In this document: positions 17,425 through 26,826 of the stretch, in pieces
Layout: every line of letters begins with the position of its first letter
Numbering within the stretch: position 1 is the stretch's first letter
From: Bacteroidales bacterium
GTDB lineage: Bacteria > Bacteroidota > Bacteroidia > Bacteroidales > VadinHA17
Direction of reading: 5' to 3'
DNA: 64,000 nucleotides
Assembly: GCA_018056245.1 (NCBI GenBank)
Contig: JAGPFZ010000006.1
Span: 1-64,000 of the forward strand
Notes under the pieces: model-generated
The model's input: the letters and a program-made list of their open reading frames with translations, nothing else
Told to the model about the DNA's origin: nothing
The model's database searches: none
Made by a program: the position numbers and the translations under genes

Positions 17425-18825
17425 ATGACTCAGACCGACAGTGAAGAACTTGTAAGGAGAATAGCAAGGCTTGCCAGACAAAACCAGGAGCTTGAAGAGC
17501 AACTAAAGAAGCTCATGAAAGAAAATGAAAAGCTTAATCGTGAGCTTGAAAAATATAAAACTCAGACAGAAAAAATTTCTCCGGAACTCATCAAACAAGA
17601 AGCCGAAAAAAAGAAACAAACGCTAAAGTTTAATATGGCGACCGTTCTTTTTGCAGATATCCACGGATTTTCGAGACTTATAGAAGGAATGAACTCTGTC
17701 TCGGTTATGGATGAACTTGATGAGATACTTTTTGAATTTGATCGTATAGCCAGAGATTATAAGATTGAGAAGATCAAAACAATAGGTGATACATACATGT
17801 GTGCCGGAGGTATCCCGGTAAAGAATATCACAAATCCCATAGATGTGGTGATGGCTGCAATGGCAATGAGGAATCTGCTTGAGGATTTCGAAAAAAAACG
17901 TAGAGGGATTGAAAACAGAATTTGGGATCTTAAGATTGGCATTCATACAGGGCCGGTAACTGCAACAGTGACGGGGAAGAAGAAAGTCAGTTATGATATA
18001 AAGGGTGATACGGTAAATACTGCAAGTCGTATTCAGGCTGTATCGGATAACGGTAAAATTCTTATTTCGGTTATGACATACGAGCTCGTCAAGGAATTTT
18101 TCGATTGTGTCTATTTCGGGAAACTGCCTGTGCGATACAAGGGCGACCTGCAGACCTACGAAGTTAAAGGGCTAAAAAAGGAATTTACTCTGAACAGCGA
18201 CGGAAGGACTCCCAACGATGCATTCAGGACAAAGTTTGCATTGATTCAGTTTAACGACATACAGGAAATTATACTTGATAAACTTGAGAAAGAACTGCCA
18301 TCTTATCTTTATTATCATAATGTAAAACATACGGTTGATGTTGTTACTGAGGTTGAGTTGATGGGTTGGGCCGAAGGATGCACCGATGAGGAGATTCTGC
18401 TTTTGAAAACTGCGGCTCTTTTTCATGATACAGGTCATACTATTGCATACGATAACCATGAATATTATAGCACTTTGCTCGCAAGAGAGATGCTTCCGAA
18501 ATATAATTATACACCGGAGCAGATAGACAGGATATGTGAGATAATTATGGCAACGAAGCTTCCACCAAATCCTAAGAATCTGCTCGAAGAAATTATATGC
18601 GATTCCGATCTCGATTATCTTGGAAGAAGCGATTTTATACCTGTCTCGAATACCCTCTATGAAGAACTTAAAGCACAGGATAAGATAGGAACACTCAACG
18701 ACTGGAATAAGATGCAGGTAAAATTCATTTCAGGTCATCAATATTTCACAAAAACTGCAAGAAGTCTGAGAGAGGTAAATAAACAGGAACAAATTGAAAG
18801 GTTGCAGAATTTGATTACGGTATAA
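17425..18825 (+). CDS. class III adenylate-type cyclase with C-terminal HD phosphohydrolase-like domain
   Basis: The 466-residue soluble protein has three parts. Residues 1-65 are a highly charged coiled coil. Residues 70-230 are a class III cyclase domain with metal aspartates D78 (LFADIHGFS) and D122 (TIGDTYM), adenine-selecting K118 and D191 (YDIKGD), and transition-state N198 and R202 (VNTASR). About 290-460 is an HD domain with intact ligands: H298 in YYHNVKH, H334-D335 in ALFHDTGH, H345 and ICDSDLDYLG. It should make cAMP and may also hydrolyse a phosphoester, possibly a cyclic nucleotide. A paralogue at 21823 has the same cyclase plus a degenerate HD. It has no membrane segment. The substrate of the HD part is not known. 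Confidence 0.85.
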   Translation: MTQTDSEELVRRIARLARQNQELEEQLKKLMKENEKLNRELEKYKTQTEKISPELIKQEAEKKKQTLKFNMATVLFADIHGFSRLIEGMNSVSVMDELDEILFEFDRIARDYKIEKIKTIGDTYMCAGGIPVKNITNPIDVVMAAMAMRNLLEDFEKKRRGIENRIWDLKIGIHTGPVTATVTGKKKVSYDIKGDTVNTASRIQAVSDNGKILISVMTYELVKEFFDCVYFGKLPVRYKGDLQTYEVKGLKKEFTLNSDGRTPNDAFRTKFALIQFNDIQEIILDKLEKELPSYLYYHNVKHTVDVVTEVELMGWAEGCTDEEILLLKTAALFHDTGHTIAYDNHEYYSTLLAREMLPKYNYTPEQIDRICEIIMATKLPPNPKNLLEEIICDSDLDYLGRSDFIPVSNTLYEELKAQDKIGTLNDWNKMQVKFISGHQYFTKTARSLREVNKQEQIERLQNLITV

Positions 18826-21111
18826 TTATTTGATAACCAATACTTTTGTTGCCATTGCCTCTGTTCCGTCCTCATTTGCAACAAATATGAGGTAAACGCC
18901 TGTTGAAACTCTTTCACCACGATAGTTAAGGAGATTCCATGTTGCCTGACCTCCGTCAGAGGTACATCTATAAACGAGGTTGCCGCTTATATCGGTAATA
19001 CGAACGCTCGAGTTACGCATCAGACCTGTAATGGTAAGGTTACCAGTATATGTTTCCCTTACCGGATTCGGGAAGGCATACACTTTACTGAAACGTTCTG
19101 CTCCTTTTGTGGCATCGCCTCTTACAGATATAACCCCTTTGGCAGTTCCCAGCCACACCACTCCTGTTTTACCGTCAACAGCCACACTTATAACGGTATT
19201 GGATAACAAAGGGCTGTTCTCCTCGTTGTAGTTAATAATTTTCTCAGTCCCGTCGGCTGAAAGCAGATAAGCGCCTGAGTTGAAAGTACCGAGCCACTTA
19301 CGGTTTGCACCATCAACGGCTATGGAAGTGATTATTTCCGTGCCGAGCATATAATCGGCAAGGCCTGAACCATCGTTCCTCGGCACCTTAATTCTGAAAG
19401 CTTTCGGCTCCTCATTGAATATTCCCGAGGTATTGGAGTATATCACAGGGCCCTGGTCGGTACCCACCCAGATATTACCGTCAAGGTCTTCAGCTATGCT
19501 GTAAACCAATGAAATCACCTTGTTATCGGTGTCTTTTACAAGCATCTGACGGTACCGGTCATCATTTGAGTTTTCGGGAGTGTTGTTGTCGTCGAAGATA
19601 AATAATCCGTATCCTCTTGGAAGCACTATCCACTTTTGTCCTGTAGATGTTACGATTATATCGCCAATGGTTGGAGCATCAATAGTAAAAGGGAAGGTAA
19701 TCCAGGTATTATCGGATTTTAATACTTTTACACTCCCCGGAACTCCTGTCTGTGTAATCCATAAATTTCTGTCGCGGTCCATCGCAAGACCACATATCCT
19801 TGAATAAGGCTTTCCGGGAATAATAGTCTGCAATGGAGAATTGGAATCGTCATATTTTTTGATAAGAATATTATTTTTGTATTCAAGAATTCCTGCACCC
19901 CATGTTGAAACCCAGAAATGATTATTATCTGCAGGATCGGGGAGTACTCTCATAGGATCATATATTCCGGGTGGCATTAACGAAACCCAGTTATTATTTT
20001 CATAAACAAATACCTGAAAAGGTCGCATGAGATTATTCCACGCATTGTCGGTTCCCCCTCCGCTTACGTATGCCTTGCCATTCGAAGCTGAGATATATAT
20101 TACATTATTACTGGATGGACCGGGCAAAGAGAGTTTGACAAAATCTCTCATATTTTCCATTCTTACCAGACCAATACTTTTATCAGCAATCCATATATCG
20201 TTTCCATCGGCTACAGCATGAGCCATATCGGGTTTGCCCTGATTGTACGAATCAATTGTATTGGTTAATATACCTGCAGTGTTATATATTCTTACCTTTG
20301 AAGCTGAGGTAACTGTAAAACCATCGGAGAATGTATCGAGCGACAGGTTGTTCAGATACTGTTCTGTTGAAAACACTTCTGCTTCCTGAGGGTTTGTAAG
20401 AACGAAAATTATGTCTGGATCAGGAGGTCCCGAATGGCTATTTACAAAAATATGATTATTAGTATAAATTACTGAATTGAAAACTGCTGTTGGATTTGGG
20501 AAGGTGTTTACTTTGTTCCAATTACCATAGTATGACAAACCCGGGGTTGAAACTGGGGCATAAAATAATCCGGAGCTGGTAGCTGCATAAACGTTGCTTT
20601 CGTCGAATGCAATATCATATATTTCGGTTGATTCACTTCCTGGTTTCCATGTGTCGTAAATCTCCTTTTTCATCAGGTCGATTACCACAATGCCGATTGA
20701 TCCGGTCAGATAAGCATAATTACCTTTTGTCCTTATTCTGAAAATTTCTTTATTTCCCGGAATATATTTCCTCTTTATATCGGGTATATTGTAAATTGTT
20801 TGATTTGTCATTATGTCGACATTTGTGCTCTGGTATGCTATTATAAGTGAATTTGTTTCAGCCGACCATGCTATAGTACTGATTCCTGTCTCGCTAAGTC
20901 CCTGTACTCTGGATGCTTTTCTAAGTTCATTGTATTCCTTATTATAGATCATTAAGGAACTGCCGGTTGAGGCATATATTTCTTTTAAACCTGCAGCAAT
21001 GGTCAGGGCTGTGTTATATGAAAGATGATCCTGCCACGAGCCGACTGGCCCCTGTGCTTCAGCAAATGAAGCGATAAGAAACAATGGAAAAGATAAGAAA
21101 TAGCGCTTCAT
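18826..21111 (-). CDS. porZ: PorZ-like T9SS surface protein with beta-propellers and C-terminal sorting domain
   Basis: The 761-residue protein has a signal peptide (FLIASFAEAQ). An N-terminal propeller follows, with the PorZ pattern GSWQDHLSYNTALTIA, YASTGSSLMIYN, VQGLSETGISTIAWS and YLTGSIGIVVIDLMKKEI. Then comes a second set of two-component-propeller repeats (NLWITQTGV, NIWVGTDQGPVIYS, VVWLGTAKGVISV). A T9SS-type C-terminal domain ends it (FPNPVRETYTGNLTITGL ... GVYLIFVANEDG). PorZ is part of the T9SS attachment complex that links cargo to anionic LPS. The stop codon abuts the cyclase stop (tail to tail). It is 40 bases downstream of rdgB on the same strand. Confidence 0.82.
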   Translation of the reverse strand: MKRYFLSFPLFLIASFAEAQGPVGSWQDHLSYNTALTIAAGLKEIYASTGSSLMIYNKEYNELRKASRVQGLSETGISTIAWSAETNSLIIAYQSTNVDIMTNQTIYNIPDIKRKYIPGNKEIFRIRTKGNYAYLTGSIGIVVIDLMKKEIYDTWKPGSESTEIYDIAFDESNVYAATSSGLFYAPVSTPGLSYYGNWNKVNTFPNPTAVFNSVIYTNNHIFVNSHSGPPDPDIIFVLTNPQEAEVFSTEQYLNNLSLDTFSDGFTVTSASKVRIYNTAGILTNTIDSYNQGKPDMAHAVADGNDIWIADKSIGLVRMENMRDFVKLSLPGPSSNNVIYISASNGKAYVSGGGTDNAWNNLMRPFQVFVYENNNWVSLMPPGIYDPMRVLPDPADNNHFWVSTWGAGILEYKNNILIKKYDDSNSPLQTIIPGKPYSRICGLAMDRDRNLWITQTGVPGSVKVLKSDNTWITFPFTIDAPTIGDIIVTSTGQKWIVLPRGYGLFIFDDNNTPENSNDDRYRQMLVKDTDNKVISLVYSIAEDLDGNIWVGTDQGPVIYSNTSGIFNEEPKAFRIKVPRNDGSGLADYMLGTEIITSIAVDGANRKWLGTFNSGAYLLSADGTEKIINYNEENSPLLSNTVISVAVDGKTGVVWLGTAKGVISVRGDATKGAERFSKVYAFPNPVRETYTGNLTITGLMRNSSVRITDISGNLVYRCTSDGGQATWNLLNYRGERVSTGVYLIFVANEDGTEAMATKVLVIK

Positions 21112-21151
21112 AATAATTAAACTGACAAATTATTTGGTTTATTACTACAGG

Positions 21152-21727
21152 TCAATGTTGAAGCAGAAAATCTTTTAGTTTCATGAATGCGAGGGCGCGG
21201 TGTGAAATCTTGTTTTTATCGTCAAGGCTCATTTCAGCGAAAGTTTGATTATACCCATAAGGCAGGAATATCGGGTCGTATCCAAAGCCTCCGCTTCCGC
21301 GTCTCTCTTTGATGATTATTCCATTTACGTTTCCTTCGAACAGAAATTCTTTGTTGTCTTTTATAAGAGCAATAACGGTTCTGAACATTGCTTCCCTGTC
21401 ATTTTCATCCTTCATTAATTTCAGCACTTTTTCTATATTTCTGTCGAAATTCTTTTCCTCTCCTGCAAATCTTGCCGAATACACACCTGGTTTTCCTCCC
21501 AGAGCCTTAACCTCGAGTCCTGTGTCATCGGCAAAGACATCCATGCCTGTAAGGTTATGAATATATCTTGCTTTTGCCATTGCATTTTCTTCGAGTGTAT
21601 CAAAATCTTCCGGAATATTGTCAGATATTTTAAGATCTTCAAGGCTGATAAGTTTTATGCTATTGCCTAGCAAAGCGCTTATTTCCTTGAATTTATGTTT
21701 GTTGCCGGTTGCAAAAACAAGTTCCAT
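21152..21727 (-). CDS. rdgB: XTP/dITP pyrophosphatase (RdgB/HAM1 family)
   Basis: The 191-residue enzyme removes non-canonical purine nucleotides (dITP, XTP) from the pool. It shows the family signatures FATGNKHKFKEI at the N-terminus, the catalytic FADDTGLEVKALGGKPG (D67/D68), YSARFAGE, and GFGYDPIFLP. Length is normal. It starts at an ATG (21727) divergent from the second cyclase gene at 21823, and it precedes porZ, with which it may be co-transcribed. Confidence 0.93.
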   Translation of the reverse strand: MELVFATGNKHKFKEISALLGNSIKLISLEDLKISDNIPEDFDTLEENAMAKARYIHNLTGMDVFADDTGLEVKALGGKPGVYSARFAGEEKNFDRNIEKVLKLMKDENDREAMFRTVIALIKDNKEFLFEGNVNGIIIKERRGSGGFGYDPIFLPYGYNQTFAEMSLDDKNKISHRALAFMKLKDFLLQH

Positions 21728-21772
21728 GATGAGATTATTTGGTCTTAAAAGTAATCAAATTTGGGTCATCTT

Positions 21773-21803
21773 TTTGTCCCGTTTTTATTAAGTATTACAT
21801 TTG
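21773..21803 (+). promoter_or_regulatory. Bacteroidetes-type promoter of the membrane cyclase gene
   Basis: A -33 element TTTG (21773-21776) and a perfect -7 element TACATTTG (21796-21803) are separated by 19 bases, matching the TTTG-N19/20-TAnnTTTG pattern of the phylum's primary sigma factor. Transcription would start near 21810, leaving a leader of only about a dozen bases before the ATG at 21823. Confidence 0.6.
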
Positions 21804-21822
21804 AAGTATATTTCAGTCGGGG

Positions 21823-23694
21823 ATGAACATAATGATACCGGTTGTTTTAAAGATATTATTTTTTGCTGTATTTCATGCATTGGTGTCGTTTGAGAAAAAT
21901 GATTTGGCTCAAGAGTATCCTGTAGGAGATTATGTATTTGTAAAGAGAATTTTTATTGGACATGATTCGATAATAGATATTGTTCAGGGAAACGATCTTA
22001 ATGAGATATTGAGAGGAAGGAAGATAGTTCTTGGGAAAAGGAACAATAACATTTCATTTCAAGTTTCTGCACCTGATACCGGATTTTTAAGCTTCATGCT
22101 TATAAATTTTGACAGGGAATGGTCGAGGTGGCAAAAGGAAGGGATAAAAGATTACACAAACCTCCCGGCAGGCAGTTATTCTTTCATAGCCCGGTACATG
22201 GTTCCGAACGGGACGGCAATAATAAGCAACCCCATTGATTTCAGGGTTCTTCCGGCCTGGTATTATTCTAATCTGGCAATACTATGTTATGTGATGATAT
22301 TCATTCTTCTTGCGTGGACGATATATGAGCAGCTTAAATATAGATTTGCACGTACACAGTATATGCTGGAGCAGATTATAAACACGAGAACTGAAGAGCT
22401 TATCCTCGAGAAGGAAAAAACCGAAACCCTTCTTCAGAATGTTCTTCCAAGAAGCACAGCAGATGAACTTATGTCGAAGGGAAAGGCAACCAAAACCAAA
22501 TATAATTTTGTTACTGTACTTTTTTCAGACATACAGGGTTTTACAAAAATTGCGGAGGAGACAAACCCTGAAGTGCTTATAGATGAGCTCGATAAATTCT
22601 TTTTTTATTTTGATTCGGTTGTTGAGAAATATGGGATTGAAAAAATAAAAACCATCGGTGATGCTTACATGTGTGTCGGAGGGTTACCTGAAAAAAATCG
22701 TACTAATCCGATTGAAGTGATACTTGCCGCTCTTGAGATACAGGAATACATGAACAGTATTAAATCGTCTTCGGACTTTAGTGGAATGAAATTATGGGAT
22801 ATAAGAATAGGGATTCATACTGGAACAGTTATTGCGGGTGTAGTTGGGCAGAAGAAGCTTTCGTACGATATATGGGGTGATACGGTCAATACTGCAAGCA
22901 GGATGGAATCGTCAAGTGAGCCAGGAAAAATTAACATATCAGGTACCACTTACGAGTTTGTAAAAGATTTTTTTATATGTAAATACAGAGGAAAGATGCC
23001 TGTAAAATACAAAGGAGAGATAGATATGTATTTTGTCGAAGGTATTCTTGAAGAACTGCGCGACGAAAACAACAAGCCCAACAGGAAGTTTATTTCAAAG
23101 ATGAAAAAACTGAAACTGCTTGATATAGAAGAATATGTTCTGAAATATTTCGACGAGGAGGCATCGCCAAATCTTTATTTTCACAATTCTTCTTATGTGA
23201 GAAATATCTGCAGTCAAGCCGATCTGCTGGCGAATGCCAGCCAGATGTCGGATGAAGAATATATACCTCTTAAACTGGCTTCAGTTTTTCTTATCACAGG
23301 ATATATAACAGACTATGATCAGCCGGCGGAAGCATCATGCAATTTTATGCGTGAAGTATTGTCGCGCTATAGTTTGCTTCAGGAGGATGCTGATGCAGCC
23401 GGAAAGCTTATAATGAAATCATTCGGCAATATCATCGAAACGGAATCCGATAGAATTCTTCACGATGCAAAATACGATTACCTTGGAAGGGTTGATTATA
23501 TAAAACTTACCGACAGGTTGTTTAGAGAAGAGAGTGAATATGGTAAGGTGAAGAACAGGGAAGAATGGGTAAATACTCAGCGAAAATTACTTGTTGAGCA
23601 TGAGTTTCTGACAACAGGTGCAAAACTTATCCGTAGTGTATCGGTTGAAGAACAATTAGCTTTGATTCTTGAATACGAAAAAGAGAAAAAATAA
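21823..23694 (+). CDS. membrane-anchored class III cyclase with Y_Y_Y-like sensor domain and degenerate HD domain
   Basis: The 623-residue protein has an N-terminal hydrophobic signal and an extracytoplasmic beta-sandwich like the Y_Y_Y module of hybrid sensors (LINFDREWSRWQKEG, LPAGSYSFIARY, about 65-145). One membrane helix follows (150-167), then a linker coiled coil (180-210), a cyclase domain (228-400) with D236, K276, D280, D349, N356 and R360 all present, and a C-terminal domain aligned to the HD domain of the paralogue at 17425. In that domain the HD pair is replaced (SVFLITGY where the paralogue has ALFHDTGH) and DSDLDYLG has become DAKYDYLG. It is therefore predicted to be an active adenylate cyclase driven by an envelope signal, with an inactive, perhaps regulatory, HD fold. 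Confidence 0.83.
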   Translation: MNIMIPVVLKILFFAVFHALVSFEKNDLAQEYPVGDYVFVKRIFIGHDSIIDIVQGNDLNEILRGRKIVLGKRNNNISFQVSAPDTGFLSFMLINFDREWSRWQKEGIKDYTNLPAGSYSFIARYMVPNGTAIISNPIDFRVLPAWYYSNLAILCYVMIFILLAWTIYEQLKYRFARTQYMLEQIINTRTEELILEKEKTETLLQNVLPRSTADELMSKGKATKTKYNFVTVLFSDIQGFTKIAEETNPEVLIDELDKFFFYFDSVVEKYGIEKIKTIGDAYMCVGGLPEKNRTNPIEVILAALEIQEYMNSIKSSSDFSGMKLWDIRIGIHTGTVIAGVVGQKKLSYDIWGDTVNTASRMESSSEPGKINISGTTYEFVKDFFICKYRGKMPVKYKGEIDMYFVEGILEELRDENNKPNRKFISKMKKLKLLDIEEYVLKYFDEEASPNLYFHNSSYVRNICSQADLLANASQMSDEEYIPLKLASVFLITGYITDYDQPAEASCNFMREVLSRYSLLQEDADAAGKLIMKSFGNIIETESDRILHDAKYDYLGRVDYIKLTDRLFREESEYGKVKNREEWVNTQRKLLVEHEFLTTGAKLIRSVSVEEQLALILEYEKEKK

Positions 23695-23701
23695 AAAATT
23701 A

Positions 23702-23732
23702 TTTGTTAGTTTTTCATTATAGAGTATTTTTA
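23702..23732 (+). promoter_or_regulatory. possible promoter of ilvE
   Basis: TTTG (23702-23705), 19 bases, then TATTTTTA (23725-23732), one mismatch from TAnnTTTG. Start of transcription would fall near 23740, close to the chosen ATG at 23754. It is in an A+T-rich stretch, so chance is possible. Confidence 0.35.
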
Positions 23733-23753
23733 GAGTTTTTTAATTTCAATTTT

Positions 23754-24773
23754 ATGGAAAATATTGACTGGAAAAATCTGCCGTTCGGTTATCTGAAGAC
23801 AGATTATAATGTAAGAAGTTATTTCAAAAATGGTAAATGGAGCCCTCTTGAGGTCACGGACTCGGAATATATAAATCTTCACATGGCTTCTACGTGCCTC
23901 CATTATGGGCAGGAGGTTTTTGAAGGCTTAAAGGCATATATGGGGAAGGATGGCCGTATAAGGCTTTTCAGGTGGGAAGAAAATGCTAAAAGGCTTATTA
24001 TGTCGGCAAAAGGAATAGTGATGGAACCGGTGCCAGTAGAACTTTTCAAGGAGGCAATTTTTAAAGCTGTGACTCTTAATAAAAAATATATTCCACCTTA
24101 CGGTAGTGGTGCAACTCTATACATCAGACCGCTTCTTTTAGGTACAGGGGCCGAGGTGGGCGTAAAACCTTCAGAAGAGTATCTATTCATTGTTTTCGTA
24201 ACTCCTGTTGGACCATATTTTAAAACTGGCATAAAACCGGTTGATATGCTGATAATACGCGATTTCGACCGTGCGGCGCCTAAAGGAACAGGAGCATTTA
24301 AAGTAGGAGGCAACTATGCAGCCAGCTTGCGTGCGCTCATAGCTGCTCATGAGGGAGGATATGCAAATACAATTTTTCTCGATGCTGCCGAGAAAAAATA
24401 TATAGATGAGTGCGGCCCTGCTAATTTCTTCGGAATAAAAAATAATACTTATGTAACCCCAAAATCGGAATCTATACTCAATTCGATAACAAATATGAGC
24501 TTGATACAACTGGCTGAAGATATGGGGATGAAAACAGAACGCCGGAAAATTCCGGTTGAAGAACTGGCAGAATTTGAAGAAGCAGGTGCATGCGGCACTG
24601 CTGCTGTGATAAGTCCGATAGCAAGAATATTCGACCCTCCCATGAATAAGGTTTATGAATACTGCAAAGACAACAGGCCAGGCCCTGTAAGCATGAAGCT
24701 TTATAATAAGCTGGTCGGTATTCAGTATGGCGATGAGCCTGACCCCTATGGCTGGATTACATTCGTGGAATAA
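23754..24773 (+). CDS. ilvE: branched-chain amino acid aminotransferase
   Basis: This fold-type IV PLP enzyme (339 residues) transfers amino groups between glutamate and the branched-chain keto acids. Markers are LHYGQEVFEGLKAY near the N-terminus, the PLP lysine K183 in GAFKVGGNYAASL, and YIDECGPANFFGIKNN. The C-terminal VEELAEFEEAGACGTAAVISP holds the phosphate-binding residues of the BCAT II group. A TTG at 23703 would add 17 phenylalanine-rich residues unlike the family. The ATG at 23754, giving MENIDWKNLPFGYLKTDYN, matches known starts. A weak 8-base-pair inverted repeat lies after the stop (24796-24826). Confidence 0.93.
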   Translation: MENIDWKNLPFGYLKTDYNVRSYFKNGKWSPLEVTDSEYINLHMASTCLHYGQEVFEGLKAYMGKDGRIRLFRWEENAKRLIMSAKGIVMEPVPVELFKEAIFKAVTLNKKYIPPYGSGATLYIRPLLLGTGAEVGVKPSEEYLFIVFVTPVGPYFKTGIKPVDMLIIRDFDRAAPKGTGAFKVGGNYAASLRALIAAHEGGYANTIFLDAAEKKYIDECGPANFFGIKNNTYVTPKSESILNSITNMSLIQLAEDMGMKTERRKIPVEELAEFEEAGACGTAAVISPIARIFDPPMNKVYEYCKDNRPGPVSMKLYNKLVGIQYGDEPDPYGWITFVE

Positions 24774-24883
24774 CAGGAAAGATGCTCCTTTTGTTTATTC
24801 AATAGTATTTTGTTGTTAATTGAATAGATTAAACTTACATATTTCCGGAATGTTGACTATTTTTACAGCCAAAATCGCGGAAT

Positions 24884-25762
24884 GTGAAAAAAAAGGAGCA
24901 AGTACTTTCAAAAACTAGAATCACAGGCTCATACGTAACTCTGGTGATAAGTATTTCTCTTGTACTTTTTCTTCTTGGGTTGCTCGGTCTTTTGCTTATT
25001 AATGCACATGGATTATCCCAATATTTCAAGGAAAGTATCTCTTTTTCTGTTATTGTCAATGAAGATGCCCGTGAGGCTGATATCAGAATGCTTCAGAAAG
25101 ACCTTGATGCAAAAAGTTACGTCAAGTCAACCGAATATATATCGAAAGAACAGGCAGCAGAAAATCTAAAGGAAGACCTTGGAGAAGATTTTATTAATTT
25201 CCTTGGTTATAATCCTTTAACTCCTACAATAGATGTTTACCTTTTTGCTGATTATACTCATCCCGACAGCGTTGCTAAAATTGAAAAATATATTCTTGAA
25301 TACCCGATTGTAAAAGAGGTTTATTATCAGGAATCACTTCTTCACCTTATTAATGAGAATGTGGAAAAGATAAGCCTTTTTCTTCTTGTTATGAGCTTAT
25401 TCTTATTCCTGATAGCTCTTACAATTATAAACAACACGATAAGGCTTTCTATTTACTCAAAACGATTTATTATTAAAACGATGCAGCTTGTTGGCGCTAC
25501 AAGGGCTTTCATACGTAAACCGTTTCTAATCAGGAGCGCAATTCACGGACTTTTAGCAGCACTTATTGCGATGATTCTTATCCTTAGTTTGATATACTTT
25601 ATCGAGAAGGAATTCGTCAGCCTGTTTTCATTTCAAAATTTCAATATGCTAATAGCACTTGCTGCAGCAATAATAGTGCTCGGTATTTTTTTATCGGTAG
25701 TATCATCATATTTCTCAGTAAACAAGTATCTAAGTATTCCCGAGGATAAACTTTATATTTAA
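24884..25762 (+). CDS. ftsX: cell division ABC transporter permease FtsX
   Basis: FtsX (292 residues) with FtsE couples septum formation to peptidoglycan hydrolases. It has the FtsX layout: a cytoplasmic N-terminus, first membrane helix (about 18-42), a periplasmic domain (about 45-160, with YISKEQAAENLKEDLGEDF and LGYNPLTPTIDVYL), then three helices (about 165-190, 210-240, 262-285) with the conserved KTMQLVGATRAFIRKPF loop. The start is a GTG. It heads a tightly packed plus-strand block (3 bases to DUF3098). ftsE is not adjacent, as is common in this phylum. Confidence 0.92.
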   Translation: MKKKEQVLSKTRITGSYVTLVISISLVLFLLGLLGLLLINAHGLSQYFKESISFSVIVNEDAREADIRMLQKDLDAKSYVKSTEYISKEQAAENLKEDLGEDFINFLGYNPLTPTIDVYLFADYTHPDSVAKIEKYILEYPIVKEVYYQESLLHLINENVEKISLFLLVMSLFLFLIALTIINNTIRLSIYSKRFIIKTMQLVGATRAFIRKPFLIRSAIHGLLAALIAMILILSLIYFIEKEFVSLFSFQNFNMLIALAAAIIVLGIFLSVVSSYFSVNKYLSIPEDKLYI

Positions 25763-25765
25763 AAT

Positions 25766-26023
25766 ATGAAAAAAAAAGAAATAGAAAAAAATAAACGGAA
25801 TTTTGCTATTCCACCTGAAAACTATAAACTTATTGCGATCGGTTTTGCGATAATTGTTATAGGATTTCTTCTTATGCTGGGGGGCAGATCGGAAAGTCCC
25901 GACCAGTTTAGCGAAAAAATATTCAGTTTCCGTCGCATCACACTTGCACCAATTATAGTAGTTGCAGGTTTTGTTTTCGAAATATGGGCGATTATGAGAA
26001 AGCCCAGACAGGAAAAAGAATAA
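25766..26023 (+). CDS. DUF3098 membrane protein
   Basis: This 85-residue protein has a short basic N-terminus with FAIPPENYKLIAIGF, a first membrane helix (about 20-40), the conserved MLGGRSESPDQFSEKIFSFRR, and a second helix (about 57-78). It matches DUF3098, a small two-helix family of Bacteroidota nearly always found between ftsX and uppP, as here. The role is unknown; position suggests envelope or division. Confidence 0.88.
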   Translation: MKKKEIEKNKRNFAIPPENYKLIAIGFAIIVIGFLLMLGGRSESPDQFSEKIFSFRRITLAPIIVVAGFVFEIWAIMRKPRQEKE

Positions 26024-26042
26024 CATAATCACTTTTTAAATT

Positions 26043-26822
26043 ATGGATATTTTTGAAGCTATCATCCTTGGAATTATCCAGGGTCTTACTGAATTTTTGC
26101 CTGTCAGCAGTTCGGGGCATCTCGAAATAGCAAAAGCGTTTTTCGGAATAAATCCTGAAAGCAGTTTTTCTTTTACCATTGCTGTTCATGGCGCCACTGT
26201 TTTATCAACAATTGTAGTATTCTGGCGCGATATAGTAAATCTGCTGAAAGGTTTTTTTAAATTTCGTATGAATGAAGAAACATCCTACATTTTGAAAATC
26301 CTTGTATCTATGATACCTGTCGGAATTACTGGGATACTGTTTAAAGACCGTGTTGAAGCATTATTCAGCGGCAACATTGTTTTTGTAGGTTCAATGCTTC
26401 TTGTCACTTCTGCTTTACTTCTGATAGGGCATTTTGTTAAGAACAGAAACAAAGAAATTAGATTCTGGGATGCCTTAATCATTGGAATTGCTCAGGCGAT
26501 TGCGGTGATTCCTGGTATATCACGTTCCGGGGCAACAATATCGGCAGGGCTGCTGCTGGGAAACAGAAAGGATGAAATAGCCAGATTTTCATTTTTGATG
26601 GTTCTTATACCGGTGATAGGAGCAAATCTTCTCGAAATAGTTAATGGGGATTTCGCTTCAGGTTCGGCAGGAGCAGGCATTATTTTTGCAGGATTCATTT
26701 CAGCATTCGTGTCGGGATGCATAGCGTGCAGGTGGATGATATCTCTTGTGAAGCGTAGCAAAATGATATGGTTCTCCGCATACTTGGCAGTGGCTGGAAT
26801 CGTTTCAATTATCGCCGGATAG
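26043..26822 (+). CDS. uppP: undecaprenyl-diphosphatase UppP (BacA)
   Basis: UppP (259 residues) recycles undecaprenyl diphosphate to the monophosphate carrier needed for peptidoglycan and surface glycan synthesis. Both catalytic motifs are present: QGLTEFLPVSSSGHLEI at the N-terminus and GISRSGATISAGLLLG in the middle, in a multi-helix membrane protein. It is 4 bases from truB and 19 bases after DUF3098, so it is part of the same operon. Confidence 0.95.
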   Translation: MDIFEAIILGIIQGLTEFLPVSSSGHLEIAKAFFGINPESSFSFTIAVHGATVLSTIVVFWRDIVNLLKGFFKFRMNEETSYILKILVSMIPVGITGILFKDRVEALFSGNIVFVGSMLLVTSALLLIGHFVKNRNKEIRFWDALIIGIAQAIAVIPGISRSGATISAGLLLGNRKDEIARFSFLMVLIPVIGANLLEIVNGDFASGSAGAGIIFAGFISAFVSGCIACRWMISLVKRSKMIWFSAYLAVAGIVSIIAG

Positions 26823-26826
26823 ATAA

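Noticed and set aside
24796..24826. Inverted repeat TATTCAAT/ATTGAATA after ilvE as a terminator
   Set aside because: The stem is all A/T-rich with a 15-base loop and no T-run; too weak to call.
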